From: Mycolicibacterium bacteremicum
GTDB taxonomy: Bacteria; Actinomycetota; Actinomycetes; Mycobacteriales; Mycobacteriaceae
Length of the DNA stretch: 64,000 nucleotides
Direction: 5' to 3'
Assembly: GCF_002086115.1 (NCBI RefSeq)
Contig: NZ_MVHJ01000001.1
Location: 372,001 to 436,000, forward strand
In this document: piece by piece, positions 12,065 to 20,962 of the stretch
Layout of the letters: each line of letters opens with the position of its first letter
Position numbering within the stretch: the first letter of the stretch is position 1
Notes under the pieces: generated by a model
The model's database searches: none
Seen by the model: the letters and a program-made list of their open reading frames with translations, nothing else
Told to the model about the DNA's origin: nothing
Position numbers and translations under genes: made by a program

Positions 12065-13336
12065 GTGACCGACTTCGACACAGTGGACTACTTCACCGAT
12101 GAATCGTTGGTACCGAACCCCTACCCGTACTTCGATCACCTCCGCGCCAAGTGCCCGGTCACCCACGCCACACCGTTCGACGTGCTGGCAGTGACGGGTT
12201 ACGACGAGGCGCTTGCGGTGTACAAGAACGCGGCGTTCTCGTCCTGCAATTCGGTGGCCGGTCCGTTCTCCGGACTGCCGTTCAGTCCGGGCGACAGCGA
12301 TGACGTCAGCGAGCTCATCGAAGCCCACCGCGACCAGGTGCCGATGGGGGAGCACATCACCTCCCAGGACGCCCCGCTGCACACCCGCACCCGCGGCCTG
12401 CTGAGTCGGCTCATCACACCGAAGCGCCTCAAGGAGAACGAGGACTTCATGTGGCGGCTGGCCGACCGGCAGCTGGACACCTTCCTCGCCGACGGGCGCG
12501 CCGAATTTCTGGCCGACTACGCAAAACCGTTCTCACTGCTGGTCATCGCCGACCTGCTCGGTGTTCCCGCCGACGATCACCAGGAGTTCAAGTCGGTCTT
12601 CGCACTCGAGACGGTGGGGGAGCTGGGTAAGGAGGCGCCCACCACCCACAACCCGCTGCAGTGGCTCAACGAGAAGTTCTACGCATACATCGAGGACCGT
12701 CGGCGCGAGCCGCGCGACGACGTGCTGACCGAACTGGCTCAGGCCAAACACGAGGATGGTTCCACGCCCGATATCGAAGACGTGATGAACCTGTCGACCT
12801 TCCTGTTCGCCGCCGGAACCGATACCACTACCAAGCTGGTCAGCTCGGCGGTGCGCTTCATCGGCGACAACCCCGGCTTCGAGGAGATGCTGCGTGCCGA
12901 CCGCAGCAAGATCCCCGCCTTCCTGGAGGAGACCCTGCGTCTGGAGAGTCCGGTGAAATCGCATTTCCGGATGGCGAGCAGGACGACGTCTATCGGCGAG
13001 GTCGAGGTCCCGGCCGGCACCACGGTGATGCTGCTGCCCGGTGCGTGCAACCGGGATGAGCGAAAGTTCGCCGATCCGAACGAGTTCCGTGTCGACCGGC
13101 CGAATGTCCGGGAGCAGATCGCCTTCATCCGCGGGGCGCATTCCTGCCCCGGGGCGCCGCTGGCCCGTGCCGAAGGCCGCATCTCGCTGGAACGCATCCT
13201 GGACCGGATGAGCGATATCAGCATCTCCGAAGAACATCACGGCCCGGCCGGGAACCGCCGCTACGGCTACGAACCCACCTTCATCATGCGCGGACTCGAC
13301 GAGTTGCACATCACGTTCGAAGCGAGGAACCGATGA
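12065..13336 (+). CDS. Cytochrome P450
   Basis: This is a 423-aa soluble bacterial P450. The haem-ligand loop is FIRGAHSCPG with Cys361, the I-helix motif is FAAGTDTTT, and the K-helix ExxR is EETLR. The usual Phe-Gly before the haem loop is changed to AFIRG, a variant seen in some actinobacterial CYPs. The start is the GTG at 12065 (MTDFDTVDYF); a longer frame from 12011 lacks family sequence. It overlaps the downstream SDR gene by ATGA. With that SDR, the AveC-like protein and a second P450 it forms an operon that probably oxidises a terpenoid- or steroid-like compound. A ferredoxin is not encoded nearby. Confidence 0.9.
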   Translation: MTDFDTVDYFTDESLVPNPYPYFDHLRAKCPVTHATPFDVLAVTGYDEALAVYKNAAFSSCNSVAGPFSGLPFSPGDSDDVSELIEAHRDQVPMGEHITSQDAPLHTRTRGLLSRLITPKRLKENEDFMWRLADRQLDTFLADGRAEFLADYAKPFSLLVIADLLGVPADDHQEFKSVFALETVGELGKEAPTTHNPLQWLNEKFYAYIEDRRREPRDDVLTELAQAKHEDGSTPDIEDVMNLSTFLFAAGTDTTTKLVSSAVRFIGDNPGFEEMLRADRSKIPAFLEETLRLESPVKSHFRMASRTTSIGEVEVPAGTTVMLLPGACNRDERKFADPNEFRVDRPNVREQIAFIRGAHSCPGAPLARAEGRISLERILDRMSDISISEEHHGPAGNRRYGYEPTFIMRGLDELHITFEARNR

Positions 13337-14211
13337 GCGGGAAACTGGACGGCAAGGTCGCCTTCATCACCGGTGCTGCCCGCGGCCAGGGCCGCGCACA
13401 CGCCATCGCCATGGCCCGCGAAGGTGCCGACATCATCGCCGTCGACATCTGCCGCGACATCCCGTCGAACCCGTACCCGCTGGCGACACCGGATGATCTC
13501 GCCGAAACCGAGCGCGCGGTCAAAAGTCTCGGGCGTCGTGTGCTGGCCCGCATCGCCGACGTTCGCGAGCGTCACGAACTCCGCGACGCGGTCGAGGCGG
13601 GGGTCGCCGACCTGGGCAAGATCGATATCGTCGTCGCCAACGCGGGCATCCTGCCGATGGCCATGGGCAACCCCGATCCCGTGGGGTTCGTCGATGCCAC
13701 CGACGTCGACCTGCTCGGCGTGATGAACACGGTGGCGGTCGCCCTGCCGCACCTGCCCGACGGGGCGTCGATCATCGTCACCGGCTCCACCGCGGGCATG
13801 ATCCGCGGCACCACCACCAGTCCCGACATGGGCCCCGGCGGCGCGGGCTACGGGTTCAGCAAGCGCATCGTCATCGAATACGTCAACGAGCTCTGTTTGT
13901 TGCTGGCGCCCAGGATGATCCGCATCAACGCGATCCATCCCACCAACTGCAACACCCACCTGTTGCAGAACGACGGCATGTATGGCGTCTTCCGGCCCGA
14001 TCTCAAGGCGGCCGGCAAACCGGTCGCCCGCGAGGATGCCGAACCGCTGTTCTCCCTGTTCCAGGCCATGCCCATTCCGTACATCGAACCCGAGGACATG
14101 GCCCATCTCGGCGTCTTCCTCGCCAGTGACGAGAGTCGCTATGTCACCGGCCAGCACATCCGGGTGGATGCCGGCTCACTTCTCAAATGGCCCAACGGGC
14201 CCGGCGGCTGA
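13333..14211 (+). CDS. Mycofactocin-coupled SDR family oxidoreductase
   Basis: The 292-aa enzyme has the SDR loop TGAARGQGRAHA, the NAG motif (VANAGILP), catalytic Ser (TGSTAG) and YGFSK. Between beta-2 and helix 2 it carries the long insert DICRDIPSNPYPLATPDDL. This insert is the hallmark of mycofactocin-dependent SDRs of the carveol-dehydrogenase type, in which NAD is held tightly and re-oxidised by mycofactocin. It would oxidise the alcohol formed by the P450 partners. The ATG overlaps the P450 stop by 4 bp, so the two products are made together. Confidence 0.88.
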   Translation: MSGKLDGKVAFITGAARGQGRAHAIAMAREGADIIAVDICRDIPSNPYPLATPDDLAETERAVKSLGRRVLARIADVRERHELRDAVEAGVADLGKIDIVVANAGILPMAMGNPDPVGFVDATDVDLLGVMNTVAVALPHLPDGASIIVTGSTAGMIRGTTTSPDMGPGGAGYGFSKRIVIEYVNELCLLLAPRMIRINAIHPTNCNTHLLQNDGMYGVFRPDLKAAGKPVAREDAEPLFSLFQAMPIPYIEPEDMAHLGVFLASDESRYVTGQHIRVDAGSLLKWPNGPGG

Positions 14212-14275
14212 CGGGCTGCTGCTGCCGCAACCGTCGGACCGAGTCGTATCGGATACGCACGAAAGGGGCTCCGCC

Positions 14276-14401
14276 GTGGGGCAACTCATCATGCTGGGCA
14301 CGTTGTTCGGGTTGATCGCGCTGATCTTCGGCCTGGTGATCCACTTCGATCCCGAGGCGCGGGGGCCGCGCGCCGATGACCGTGGTGGAGACGCCGGGTG
14401 A
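14276..14401 (+). CDS. 41-aa single-span membrane peptide
   Basis: A short frame with GTG start at 14276 follows a purine-rich AAAGGGG ribosome site. It encodes one hydrophobic helix (LIMLGTLFGLIALIFGLVI) and a charged tail. The stop overlaps the GTG start of the AveC-like gene as GTGA, which argues that it is translated and coupled to that gene. It may be a small partner of the AveC-like membrane protein. No family is recognised. Confidence 0.55.
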   Translation: MGQLIMLGTLFGLIALIFGLVIHFDPEARGPRADDRGGDAG

Positions 14402-15186
14402 GCACCGACCTGAGCCCGGCGCTGATCACCGGCCTGGCCTTCGCCTATGTCGGCGGAATCCTGTTCCTGGCCTTCGGCATCTACCTCAGTATCCGCCGCG
14501 GACGGTTGCATCCGCTGCTGCTGGTGTCCATCTGCGCGATCTCGTTCTCGTGGATCGAGGCGCCCTACGACTGGGCGATGTACGCGCAGTTCCCGCCGGA
14601 GTTGCCGCGGATGCCGTCCTGGTGGCCGATGAATCTGACCTGGGGCGGGGGTCTGCCATCGGCGGTGCCGATCGGCTACATCGCCTACTTCGTGCTGCCC
14701 GGCGTCATCGGTGCCGCGGTGGGCCGGCGGTTGGTCCGACGCTTCGGATGGCGCAGACCGCAGACCCTGCTGATCGTCGGACTCGCGGTGGGATTCTGCT
14801 GGGCGCTGTTCTTCAACGCCTTCTTCGGCCCACGCTTCGGCGTCTTCTACTACGGCTACGTGATCCCCGGGCTGGCGCTGTTCGAGGGCAGCAGATACCA
14901 GTATCCGATCTATGACGCCATTGCCATGGGTGTGCAGATGATGGTGTTCACCTATCTGCTGGGCCGAACGGATACGCAGGGGCGCAACGTGATCGAGTCC
15001 TGGTCGGACAGGCGGACGAAGACGCTCGCCGGCTCCTCGGTGTTGTCGGTGATCGCCATCATCATCCTCGGCCATGTCACCTACGGTGCGGTGTTCGCGC
15101 CGCACCTGGCGACCATGCAGGGCGGCTACGTCACCGTGGGCCCGACCGAACAGCTGTTTCCCGGTATTCCCAACCAACCCCGGTAG
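14398..15186 (+). CDS. AveC-family (spirocyclase-like) membrane protein
   Basis: The 262-aa protein has about six to seven hydrophobic helices and conserved-looking motifs between them (SWIEAPYDWAMYAQFPP, PMNLTWGGGLPSAVPIGY, GPRFGVFYYGYVIPGLALF). The pattern corresponds to the AveC family, named for the spiroketal-forming protein of avermectin synthesis and common in mycobacterial P450 clusters. The reaction here is not known; cyclisation or isomerisation of a hydrophobic intermediate at the membrane is an inference. It is translationally coupled to the 41-aa peptide and followed by a P450 gene after 9 bp. Confidence 0.72.
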   Translation: MSTDLSPALITGLAFAYVGGILFLAFGIYLSIRRGRLHPLLLVSICAISFSWIEAPYDWAMYAQFPPELPRMPSWWPMNLTWGGGLPSAVPIGYIAYFVLPGVIGAAVGRRLVRRFGWRRPQTLLIVGLAVGFCWALFFNAFFGPRFGVFYYGYVIPGLALFEGSRYQYPIYDAIAMGVQMMVFTYLLGRTDTQGRNVIESWSDRRTKTLAGSSVLSVIAIIILGHVTYGAVFAPHLATMQGGYVTVGPTEQLFPGIPNQPR

Positions 15187-15195
15187 GAGGGTGAC

Positions 15196-16389
15196 GTGAC
15201 CATCGACCCGGTCGTCGACATCTATTACGACCCCTTCGACAAGGAGATCGACGACAACCCGTATCCGATCTGGAAGCGGATGCGTGAGGACGCGCCGCTG
15301 TACTACAACGAGAAGTACAACTTCTATGCGCTGAGCCGGTACGACGATGTCGCGCCCGCGCTCCCGGACTGGCAGACCTACCGTTCCGGCCGGGGGACCA
15401 CCGCCGACATCCTGTTCAGTGGTATCGAGGTGCCACCGGGCATCCTGCTGTTCGAGGATCCGCCCCTGCATGATCTGCACCGCCGCCTGCTGTCGCGGGT
15501 GTTCACCCCCCGACGCATGCTGGCCGTGGAGGACCTGGTGCGTGACTTCTGTTCGCGGGCATTGGATCCGCTGATCGGGTCGCGGGGGTTCGACTTCGTC
15601 GTCGATCTGGGTGCGATCATGCCGATGCGCACCATCGGCTATCTGCTGGGCATCCCCGAGGATGAGCAGCAGCGCATCCGGGACCGCAACGACAAGACCA
15701 TCACCGCCGATGCGAGCGGCGGTGACATCAGTCCGACGATCTTCCAGGACGCGATCGCCATGTTCGCCGAGTACATCGAATGGCGGGCCACGCACCCGTC
15801 CGACGACCTGATGACCGATCTGCTCAACGCCGAGATCGAGGAGGACGGCAGGCGTCGCAAACTCGATCGCACCGAGGTGCTGGCCTACACCGCGATGATC
15901 GCCGGTGCCGGGAACGAGACCACGGCCCGGCTCATCGGATTCATGGGTCAGCTGCTCGGCGAGCATCCCGATCAGCGACGCGAACTCGCCGCCGACCCGG
16001 CACTGATCGGTGGTGCCGTGGAGGAGACCCTGCGTTTCGAACCGCCGTCACCGGTGCAGGCCCGCTATGTCGCACGCGATGTCGAGCACTACGGTCAGAC
16101 CGTGGCCGAGGGCTCATACATGTTGCTGCTCAACGGTTCCGCCGACCGGGATCCCGCACGCCACAGCGATCCGGACCGGTTCGACATCCACCGCACCGGT
16201 GCCCATCTCGGTTTCGGTCAGGGCATCCACTTCTGCCTCGGCTCGGCGCTGGCGCGGCTGGAGGCCCGGGTCGCCTTCGAGGAGGTCCTGAAACGGTGGA
16301 CCGACTGGGAGGTCGATTACGCGGGCGCCAGCCGCGCGCACACCTCCAGTGTGCGCGGCTGGGCGCGGCTGCCGGTCACACTGGACTGA
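15196..16389 (+). CDS. Cytochrome P450
   Basis: The 397-aa product has the canonical haem loop FGQGIHFCLGSALARLE with Cys347, the I-helix motif AGAGNETTARL, and EETLRFEPPSP for the ExxR helix. In the I-helix the usual acidic-Thr pair reads Glu-Thr-Thr. It is the last gene of the operon starting at 12065 and has a GTG start after a GGAGGGTGAC ribosome site. Two P450s, an SDR and an AveC-like protein in one operon point to successive oxidations of one substrate. It ends only 8 bp from the convergent SRPBCC gene. Confidence 0.9.
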   Translation: MTIDPVVDIYYDPFDKEIDDNPYPIWKRMREDAPLYYNEKYNFYALSRYDDVAPALPDWQTYRSGRGTTADILFSGIEVPPGILLFEDPPLHDLHRRLLSRVFTPRRMLAVEDLVRDFCSRALDPLIGSRGFDFVVDLGAIMPMRTIGYLLGIPEDEQQRIRDRNDKTITADASGGDISPTIFQDAIAMFAEYIEWRATHPSDDLMTDLLNAEIEEDGRRRKLDRTEVLAYTAMIAGAGNETTARLIGFMGQLLGEHPDQRRELAADPALIGGAVEETLRFEPPSPVQARYVARDVEHYGQTVAEGSYMLLLNGSADRDPARHSDPDRFDIHRTGAHLGFGQGIHFCLGSALARLEARVAFEEVLKRWTDWEVDYAGASRAHTSSVRGWARLPVTLD

Positions 16390-16397
16390 CGTGGCGC

Positions 16398-16841
16398 TCA
16401 GGTCTGCTCGACGTAGGCTTTGATCCGGCCCAGCGTGGTGGCCATATCGCGCTCGTTGCGCCGCTTGCGCAGGAACATCGCCAGCTCGACCAGCTTGGGC
16501 GCCGGGAAGTGGAACGACTCGGTGACCCGGGTGGCGCCCCCTTCGGGTTGGAACCGGTAGTGCCAGTTGTTCACCGCGCGGTCACCGATGAGCACCTCGA
16601 AACCGAACTCCTCGCCGGGAACACATGCGGTCACCCGGCAGGTCGTCCAGTACACCGGGCCGATCTCGTTGCGTTTGACGTGACCGCGGAAGCGGGCGCC
16701 GAGCTGCGGGCCGGTGGCGCCGTCGAGCCATTCGGCGTCGAAGGTCTCCGGCGAGAACTTGCCGGTGTTGCGGATATCGGCGACGACATCCCAGATGTCG
16801 ATGGCGGGAGCGTTGATGAGGACGGACGCGGAGGCCTGCAT
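16398..16841 (-). CDS. SRPBCC-family protein (polyketide cyclase/START-like fold)
   Basis: A 147-aa protein beginning MQASASVLINAPAIDIWDVV, the typical first strand and helix of the SRPBCC helix-grip fold, followed by RVTACVPGEEFGFEVL and VTESFHF strands and a long C-terminal helix. Such proteins bind a hydrophobic ligand in a cavity. Many in mycobacteria have no known role. ATG 16841 was chosen because residues further upstream are arginine-rich and not family-like. It sits tail-to-tail with the P450 operon and 34 bp downstream of the YqeY-like gene. Confidence 0.8.
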   Translation of the reverse strand: MQASASVLINAPAIDIWDVVADIRNTGKFSPETFDAEWLDGATGPQLGARFRGHVKRNEIGPVYWTTCRVTACVPGEEFGFEVLIGDRAVNNWHYRFQPEGGATRVTESFHFPAPKLVELAMFLRKRRNERDMATTLGRIKAYVEQT

Positions 16842-16875
16842 GCTGTGACCATAGCCGTCGCGCTGCGGGCGCGGA

Positions 16876-17259
16876 TCAGAGATAGCGGCGCAGCGTGGCG
16901 GCCTGGCGGCGCAGTTGCTCGGCCGCATCGGGGCGGTTGAGGCCGGCGTAGCGGTCCGCCTCGGCGGTGTACTCGGCGATCACATCCCCGAGCACCCTGC
17001 GCGCGTCGGCGGCCGACAGCACCCGTCGGGGCACCTCGGCAGATCCCAGACCTGCGGTCGCCCCGGCGATCACGGACTCCCCGCCGACCGGCGTGCCGGT
17101 GACGTCCACCGCCTCGGCATCGTCGATTGCGGCGAGCCCGGCACGCAACGCGGCCACGGTTTCGGCCGATCGCGACTTCATTGCCGCCACAAGGTCTTTG
17201 CGCATCGCATCACGCAGCGCGCCGACACTGCCGGGTTCGTCAACCATGGCCGATGTCAC
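16876..17259 (-). CDS. GatB/YqeY domain-containing protein
   Basis: The 127-aa protein matches the YqeY domain (LRDAMRKDLVAAMKSRSAETVAALRAGL, then the C-terminal EYTAEADRYAGLNRPDAAEQLRRQAATL). This domain forms the tail of GatB/GatE amidotransferases and probably interacts with tRNA, but free-standing copies have no established function. Its ATG at 17259 overlaps the stop of the nitronate monooxygenase gene (ATGA), so the two are coupled. This copy is shorter than typical YqeY (about 150 aa). Confidence 0.72.
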   Translation of the reverse strand: MTSAMVDEPGSVGALRDAMRKDLVAAMKSRSAETVAALRAGLAAIDDAEAVDVTGTPVGGESVIAGATAGLGSAEVPRRVLSAADARRVLGDVIAEYTAEADRYAGLNRPDAAEQLRRQAATLRRYL

Positions 17260-18284
17260 CCGCGATGGGCCAGACCCGCCAGGATCGATGCCGTCGACTC
17301 GTCACGGGCGTGACGGTACCCGGTCCCGGCCCACAGGTGCACCAGGTCGGCCTCCCCGGCGGCAGCAGCAGCCTTCCGCAGCGGACTGGTGAGGTGGTGC
17401 ACCGCCGGATATCCCAGCGGTGCGTCCGCGGCGAACCGGTCGATGAAACCGTTACGCAGACCGCGGGCCGGACGCCCGGTGAAGACCCGGGTCAGCACCG
17501 TCTCGGTGCGCGCCGGATCGATCAGTGCGGCCTTGTGTGTGGCCGAGGCGCCACTCTCCTCGGCCCGCAGCAGGACGGTGCCGACAGCCGCGGCGATCGC
17601 CCCGGCACCGAGCACGTCCGATACCGCCTCGGGCGTCCCGAGACCGCCGGCCGCGATGAGCGGCACGTCGACGGCGGCGGCCACGTCTGCAAGAAGGTCG
17701 GTCAGCGGAACTGTGGCGGGCAGCGTGCCGGGCGTGAACGTACCCGAGTGCCCACCCGCGGTCGCGGCCTGCACCGCGAGCATGTCCACCCCCGCCGCCA
17801 CCGCGGCCTGCGCCTCGGCCCGGTTGGTCACGGTCTGCACCACGACGGTGCCGGTCTTCTTGAATCCGGTGATCACCTCGCGGTCGGGCAGGCCGAAGGT
17901 GAAACTGACCACCGGAACGGGATCGGCCAGCAACAGGTCGACCTTGTCGCCGAAGGCGTCGTCATCGTCGAGCGGATCGACGGGCAGGGTCAGGTCGAAT
18001 CGGTCGGCCTCGCGCTGCACGGCCTCGGCGTAGCGCCGGTAGGCCGCCGCGTCGATCGGTACCGGATTCGGCACAAAGAGGTTGACGCCGAATGGTATCG
18101 ACGCGCTGCGGACGGCCGCGATCTCGGCCTGCAGGGAGGATGGCGTTTTGTACCCGGCGGCCACAAACCCCAGGCCACCGGCTTGTGCGGCCGCGATGAC
18201 CATCGCCGCGGTGGACGCGCCACCGGCCATCGGCGCGGCCAGCACCGGGATGTCGAGACCGAGCGGGGTCAGGGGAGTGGTCAT
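17256..18284 (-). CDS. Nitronate monooxygenase (NMO/2-nitropropane dioxygenase-like)
   Basis: This 342-aa TIM-barrel flavoprotein begins with the typical PVLAAPMAGGAST segment. It has the FMN-phosphate loop around AVQAATAGGHSG, which contains the conserved His near the flavin, and then VPLIAAGGLGTPEAV and GTVLLRAEESGAS. The family oxidises nitronates such as propionate-3-nitronate, which protects cells from nitro toxins, but closely related folds include enoyl-reductase-like enzymes. The start is ATG 18284 (MTTPLTPLG). It is followed by the coupled YqeY-like gene. Confidence 0.82.
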   Translation of the reverse strand: MTTPLTPLGLDIPVLAAPMAGGASTAAMVIAAAQAGGLGFVAAGYKTPSSLQAEIAAVRSASIPFGVNLFVPNPVPIDAAAYRRYAEAVQREADRFDLTLPVDPLDDDDAFGDKVDLLLADPVPVVSFTFGLPDREVITGFKKTGTVVVQTVTNRAEAQAAVAAGVDMLAVQAATAGGHSGTFTPGTLPATVPLTDLLADVAAAVDVPLIAAGGLGTPEAVSDVLGAGAIAAAVGTVLLRAEESGASATHKAALIDPARTETVLTRVFTGRPARGLRNGFIDRFAADAPLGYPAVHHLTSPLRKAAAAAGEADLVHLWAGTGYRHARDESTASILAGLAHRG

Positions 18285-18438
18285 CGGTGCTCCTCGGGTC
18301 GGGGTGCTGTCCTCACCACAACTCATTCTCCCGACTGGCTCTTCCGGCGCGGTAGGACGCGTTACCTCACTGTCGGGAGGCTCCGGCTTCCAGCGTCGCC
18401 CGCCACCGGCCGACAGTGGCGCGGACCGTCCGAGTCGG

Positions 18439-19167
18439 TCAGACCGGATTCGGCGCGGGCGCGCCCAATCTGCTGACGGTGAATGCGGCCGCCTGATCGG
18501 CCATCCCGTTCACCGCGTACTGCTGATGCGGCGCACTCGATCCGGACGCAGGGGCTCCGGAGCAGACGGTGTCCCCGGGGGCGCAGAGTTCGAGCGCCTT
18601 GTCGCTGTAGGCGGGCCCGACATCGATCGCCGGCGTTCCGTACTTCACCGCCGACCAGCCCGCAGGCATGCCGAACAGCACCACCGCGGCGACGTTGTCG
18701 ATGACGTCGCTGGGCATCGGCGGGGGAGCGGCCACGCCGGCCGGGACCACACCCGAGGTGGACAGCGCCGTCACCACCGCGCCCTGGGAGTAGCCGCCGA
18801 GCACCATCCGGGTGTTGGGGCAGACCGTCGTCACGCCCTGGACGTGGGTGTTCTCGTCACGGACCCCGTCGACGACGTTCTGGGTGAACAGCGTCCCGCC
18901 GGTGAAGTTGTTGCTGGCCGGGTAGCTGACCGCATGGACCCCGACCGTTCGCGGAAATGCCTGCGCACGAAGCGAATCCACGAAGCGCTGACCCACGCCG
19001 CCCACCCCCGGCGGTTCGGAGGTGCCGCGGGCGAAGACCACGCCGATGTCCGGGCAGGGTTGCGGCTGCGATACCGCGGTGGGAATCAGGATGGGCAGCG
19101 CCACCAGCGCCAGTCCCGTCGCCGCCACCATGCGGCCGACCACACGTAGACCGGTAGCCAATTTCAT
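18439..19167 (-). CDS. Secreted cutinase-family esterase
   Basis: The 242-aa precursor has a signal peptide (about residues 1-33, hydrophobic core MVAATGLALVALPILIPTAVS). The cutinase fold follows with nucleophile Ser127 in GGYSQGA, a CPD-VVFARGTSEPPG N-terminal block, and an Asp/His pair in the C-terminal part (PGDTVCSG and PHQQY). Cysteines flanking the domain would form the usual disulfides. Mycobacterial members (Culp) act on lipids or phospholipids outside the cell. The start is ATG 19167, preceded by a purine-rich stretch. It is apparently monocistronic. Confidence 0.9.
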   Translation of the reverse strand: MKLATGLRVVGRMVAATGLALVALPILIPTAVSQPQPCPDIGVVFARGTSEPPGVGGVGQRFVDSLRAQAFPRTVGVHAVSYPASNNFTGGTLFTQNVVDGVRDENTHVQGVTTVCPNTRMVLGGYSQGAVVTALSTSGVVPAGVAAPPPMPSDVIDNVAAVVLFGMPAGWSAVKYGTPAIDVGPAYSDKALELCAPGDTVCSGAPASGSSAPHQQYAVNGMADQAAAFTVSRLGAPAPNPV

Positions 19168-19298
19168 ACCCCCAGAAGAGCTCGTATGCAGACTGTGACA
19201 GACCCCCGGCGCGGGTGTCGGCATTTCCGCCGAGACCCGCCGCCGACGTACTCATCGGCAGCCTCCGGCGACGCGTTACAGGCCGCACGACACGCCGT

Positions 19299-20921
19299 TC
19301 AGTCGGTCAGCGCAATCCTGGCCGCGACCTCCAACTCGCAGTCGCTGTGGGGCTGTTCGAACACCACCTGCGCGGTGCGTGCGGAGATCTCCAGCGTCGC
19401 GATGGTGTTGCCGAACAGCGGCCCACTGAGGTTTCGCCACGACATCGGCAGTTCGGGGGCGCCGTGTCGGCGCGCCCACCGCCGGGCCAGCCGGGCGACC
19501 CGGGGCGACCACCCCAGCTTGAACACCGGTTTGACGAAGAACGGGACGTAGTTGTGCACGGGGGAGCACACGAGCTGGTGGACGTGCGCCGCGGACGGCC
19601 CGGGGAACTCCGCCCGCGCCGCGTAGCTGTGGTGCACATCGCCGGAGAGCACGCTCACCGTCGCCGGACCCTGCCCGGACGCGCCGGCCGTCCCGATGAT
19701 CAGATCGCTGAGCCGCAGGAACGACGCCGAGAACGCCGGCCAGTGCTCGAAATCGGCTGCCTGCCTGATCTTCTCGGCGATGGCACCGCGCAGGCCGGAC
19801 TTGTCGGCCGCAATCTCGTTGACGGTCTGCAGGTCGCCGATTGCCGGTGGCAACAGCCACGGCAGGGAGGATGCCAGGATCAGGTGGTCCAGATCTTCGA
19901 GACCGTCCCGCACGTGTTTCTCGACCCAGCCGAACTCGCGGTCGCCCAACATCTTCCGGCTGCCGTCGTCGAGGATCCGGGAGTTGCGTGAATCGATCAT
20001 CAGCAGCCTGCTGCGGCCGAGGTCCCAGCGGAAGCTGAACCGCAACCCCTTCTCGCCGTCGACCTCGTGGTCGGCGCGGTCGGCGAGATCGACCAGCAGC
20101 GGCCATCTGTCACCATCGGCCGCCAGCACCTTCTGGTAATCGGCGTCTTTGTCGAGTTGTTGCGGGCTGAGGTTGCCGATGTGCTGATACACCCAGTAGG
20201 AGGCCAGGCCGGCGCGGATCCGGTCACGCCACCACGGCTTCTGGTTGACCGCCTCGCGCCAGGCCCGGGAGGTGTTCCAGTCGTCGCGGATGTCATGGTC
20301 GTCGAAGATCATGGCGGTCGGCAGCGTCGACAGCACCCAGCGGATCTCCGGATCACCCCAGGTGTGCCGGTACAGGCCGACGTATTCGTCGAAGCTGACC
20401 ACCTCGTCGGGCGGTCGCTTCTTGTTCGTGCGACGGCCCGTCAGTCGCTGCCGGGCCTCGGGGGTCAGTTCGTCGGCGTAGACCTGGTCGCCCAGCAGGA
20501 TGAGCACGTCGGGCCACTGCTCGTGCGGCTGGGACGTCATCCGTTCCGCGTAGCAGTCCAGCGCGTCCTGACCGAGCTTCTCGTCGATCTTGGCATCGCC
20601 GGTCTTGGGGTACCGACAGGAACCGAAGATCACCCGCACCTCGTCGGCGGCAGCAGGCCCGCGGGTGCGGATCACACTCGGCGGGAACTTCGAGTCCGGC
20701 TCCGGCCAGACCAACCGGCCGTCGAGGTGAACCTGGTACTCGGTGGTCGAATCCGGGGTCAGGCCCTCGACGGCCACCAGCGCGTAGTGATGGCCCTGCA
20801 CCTCGAAGGTGGGGGCCGTACAGCCCAGGACCGTGACCTCGGCGGGTTCGTCGGTCTGCACCCACACCATGGCGGTGGTGTCGCCGACGTGGCGCAGGAC
20901 GGGGCCCAGGACGAGAGTCAC
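19299..20921 (-). CDS. PhoD-like metallophosphatase, cytoplasmic form
   Basis: The 540-aa protein has an N-terminal beta-rich domain (1-105) and a metallophosphatase core. Metal-binding signatures are FGSCRYP, LILLGDQVYADE, MIFDDHDIRDDWN, LASSLPWLLP and VSVLSGDVHHSYAA. These resemble PhoD alkaline phosphatases, but there is no Tat or Sec signal peptide, so it probably acts in the cytosol or is not a scavenging phosphatase. The start at ATG 20921 gives a complete fold. It lies 41 bp upstream of the allantoinase stop; co-transcription is possible but there is no functional link. Confidence 0.85.
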   Translation of the reverse strand: MTLVLGPVLRHVGDTTAMVWVQTDEPAEVTVLGCTAPTFEVQGHHYALVAVEGLTPDSTTEYQVHLDGRLVWPEPDSKFPPSVIRTRGPAAADEVRVIFGSCRYPKTGDAKIDEKLGQDALDCYAERMTSQPHEQWPDVLILLGDQVYADELTPEARQRLTGRRTNKKRPPDEVVSFDEYVGLYRHTWGDPEIRWVLSTLPTAMIFDDHDIRDDWNTSRAWREAVNQKPWWRDRIRAGLASYWVYQHIGNLSPQQLDKDADYQKVLAADGDRWPLLVDLADRADHEVDGEKGLRFSFRWDLGRSRLLMIDSRNSRILDDGSRKMLGDREFGWVEKHVRDGLEDLDHLILASSLPWLLPPAIGDLQTVNEIAADKSGLRGAIAEKIRQAADFEHWPAFSASFLRLSDLIIGTAGASGQGPATVSVLSGDVHHSYAARAEFPGPSAAHVHQLVCSPVHNYVPFFVKPVFKLGWSPRVARLARRWARRHGAPELPMSWRNLSGPLFGNTIATLEISARTAQVVFEQPHSDCELEVAARIALTD

Positions 20922-20962
20922 CGAGCCAGCCTATGCGCTGGGAGTGCGACGGGCGTGACGGG

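Noticed and set aside
14176..15966. 596-aa open frame on the minus strand
   Set aside because: It lies opposite the AveC-like and P450 genes, is His/Gln/Arg-rich, and has no family features; it is a shadow of high-G+C coding sequence.
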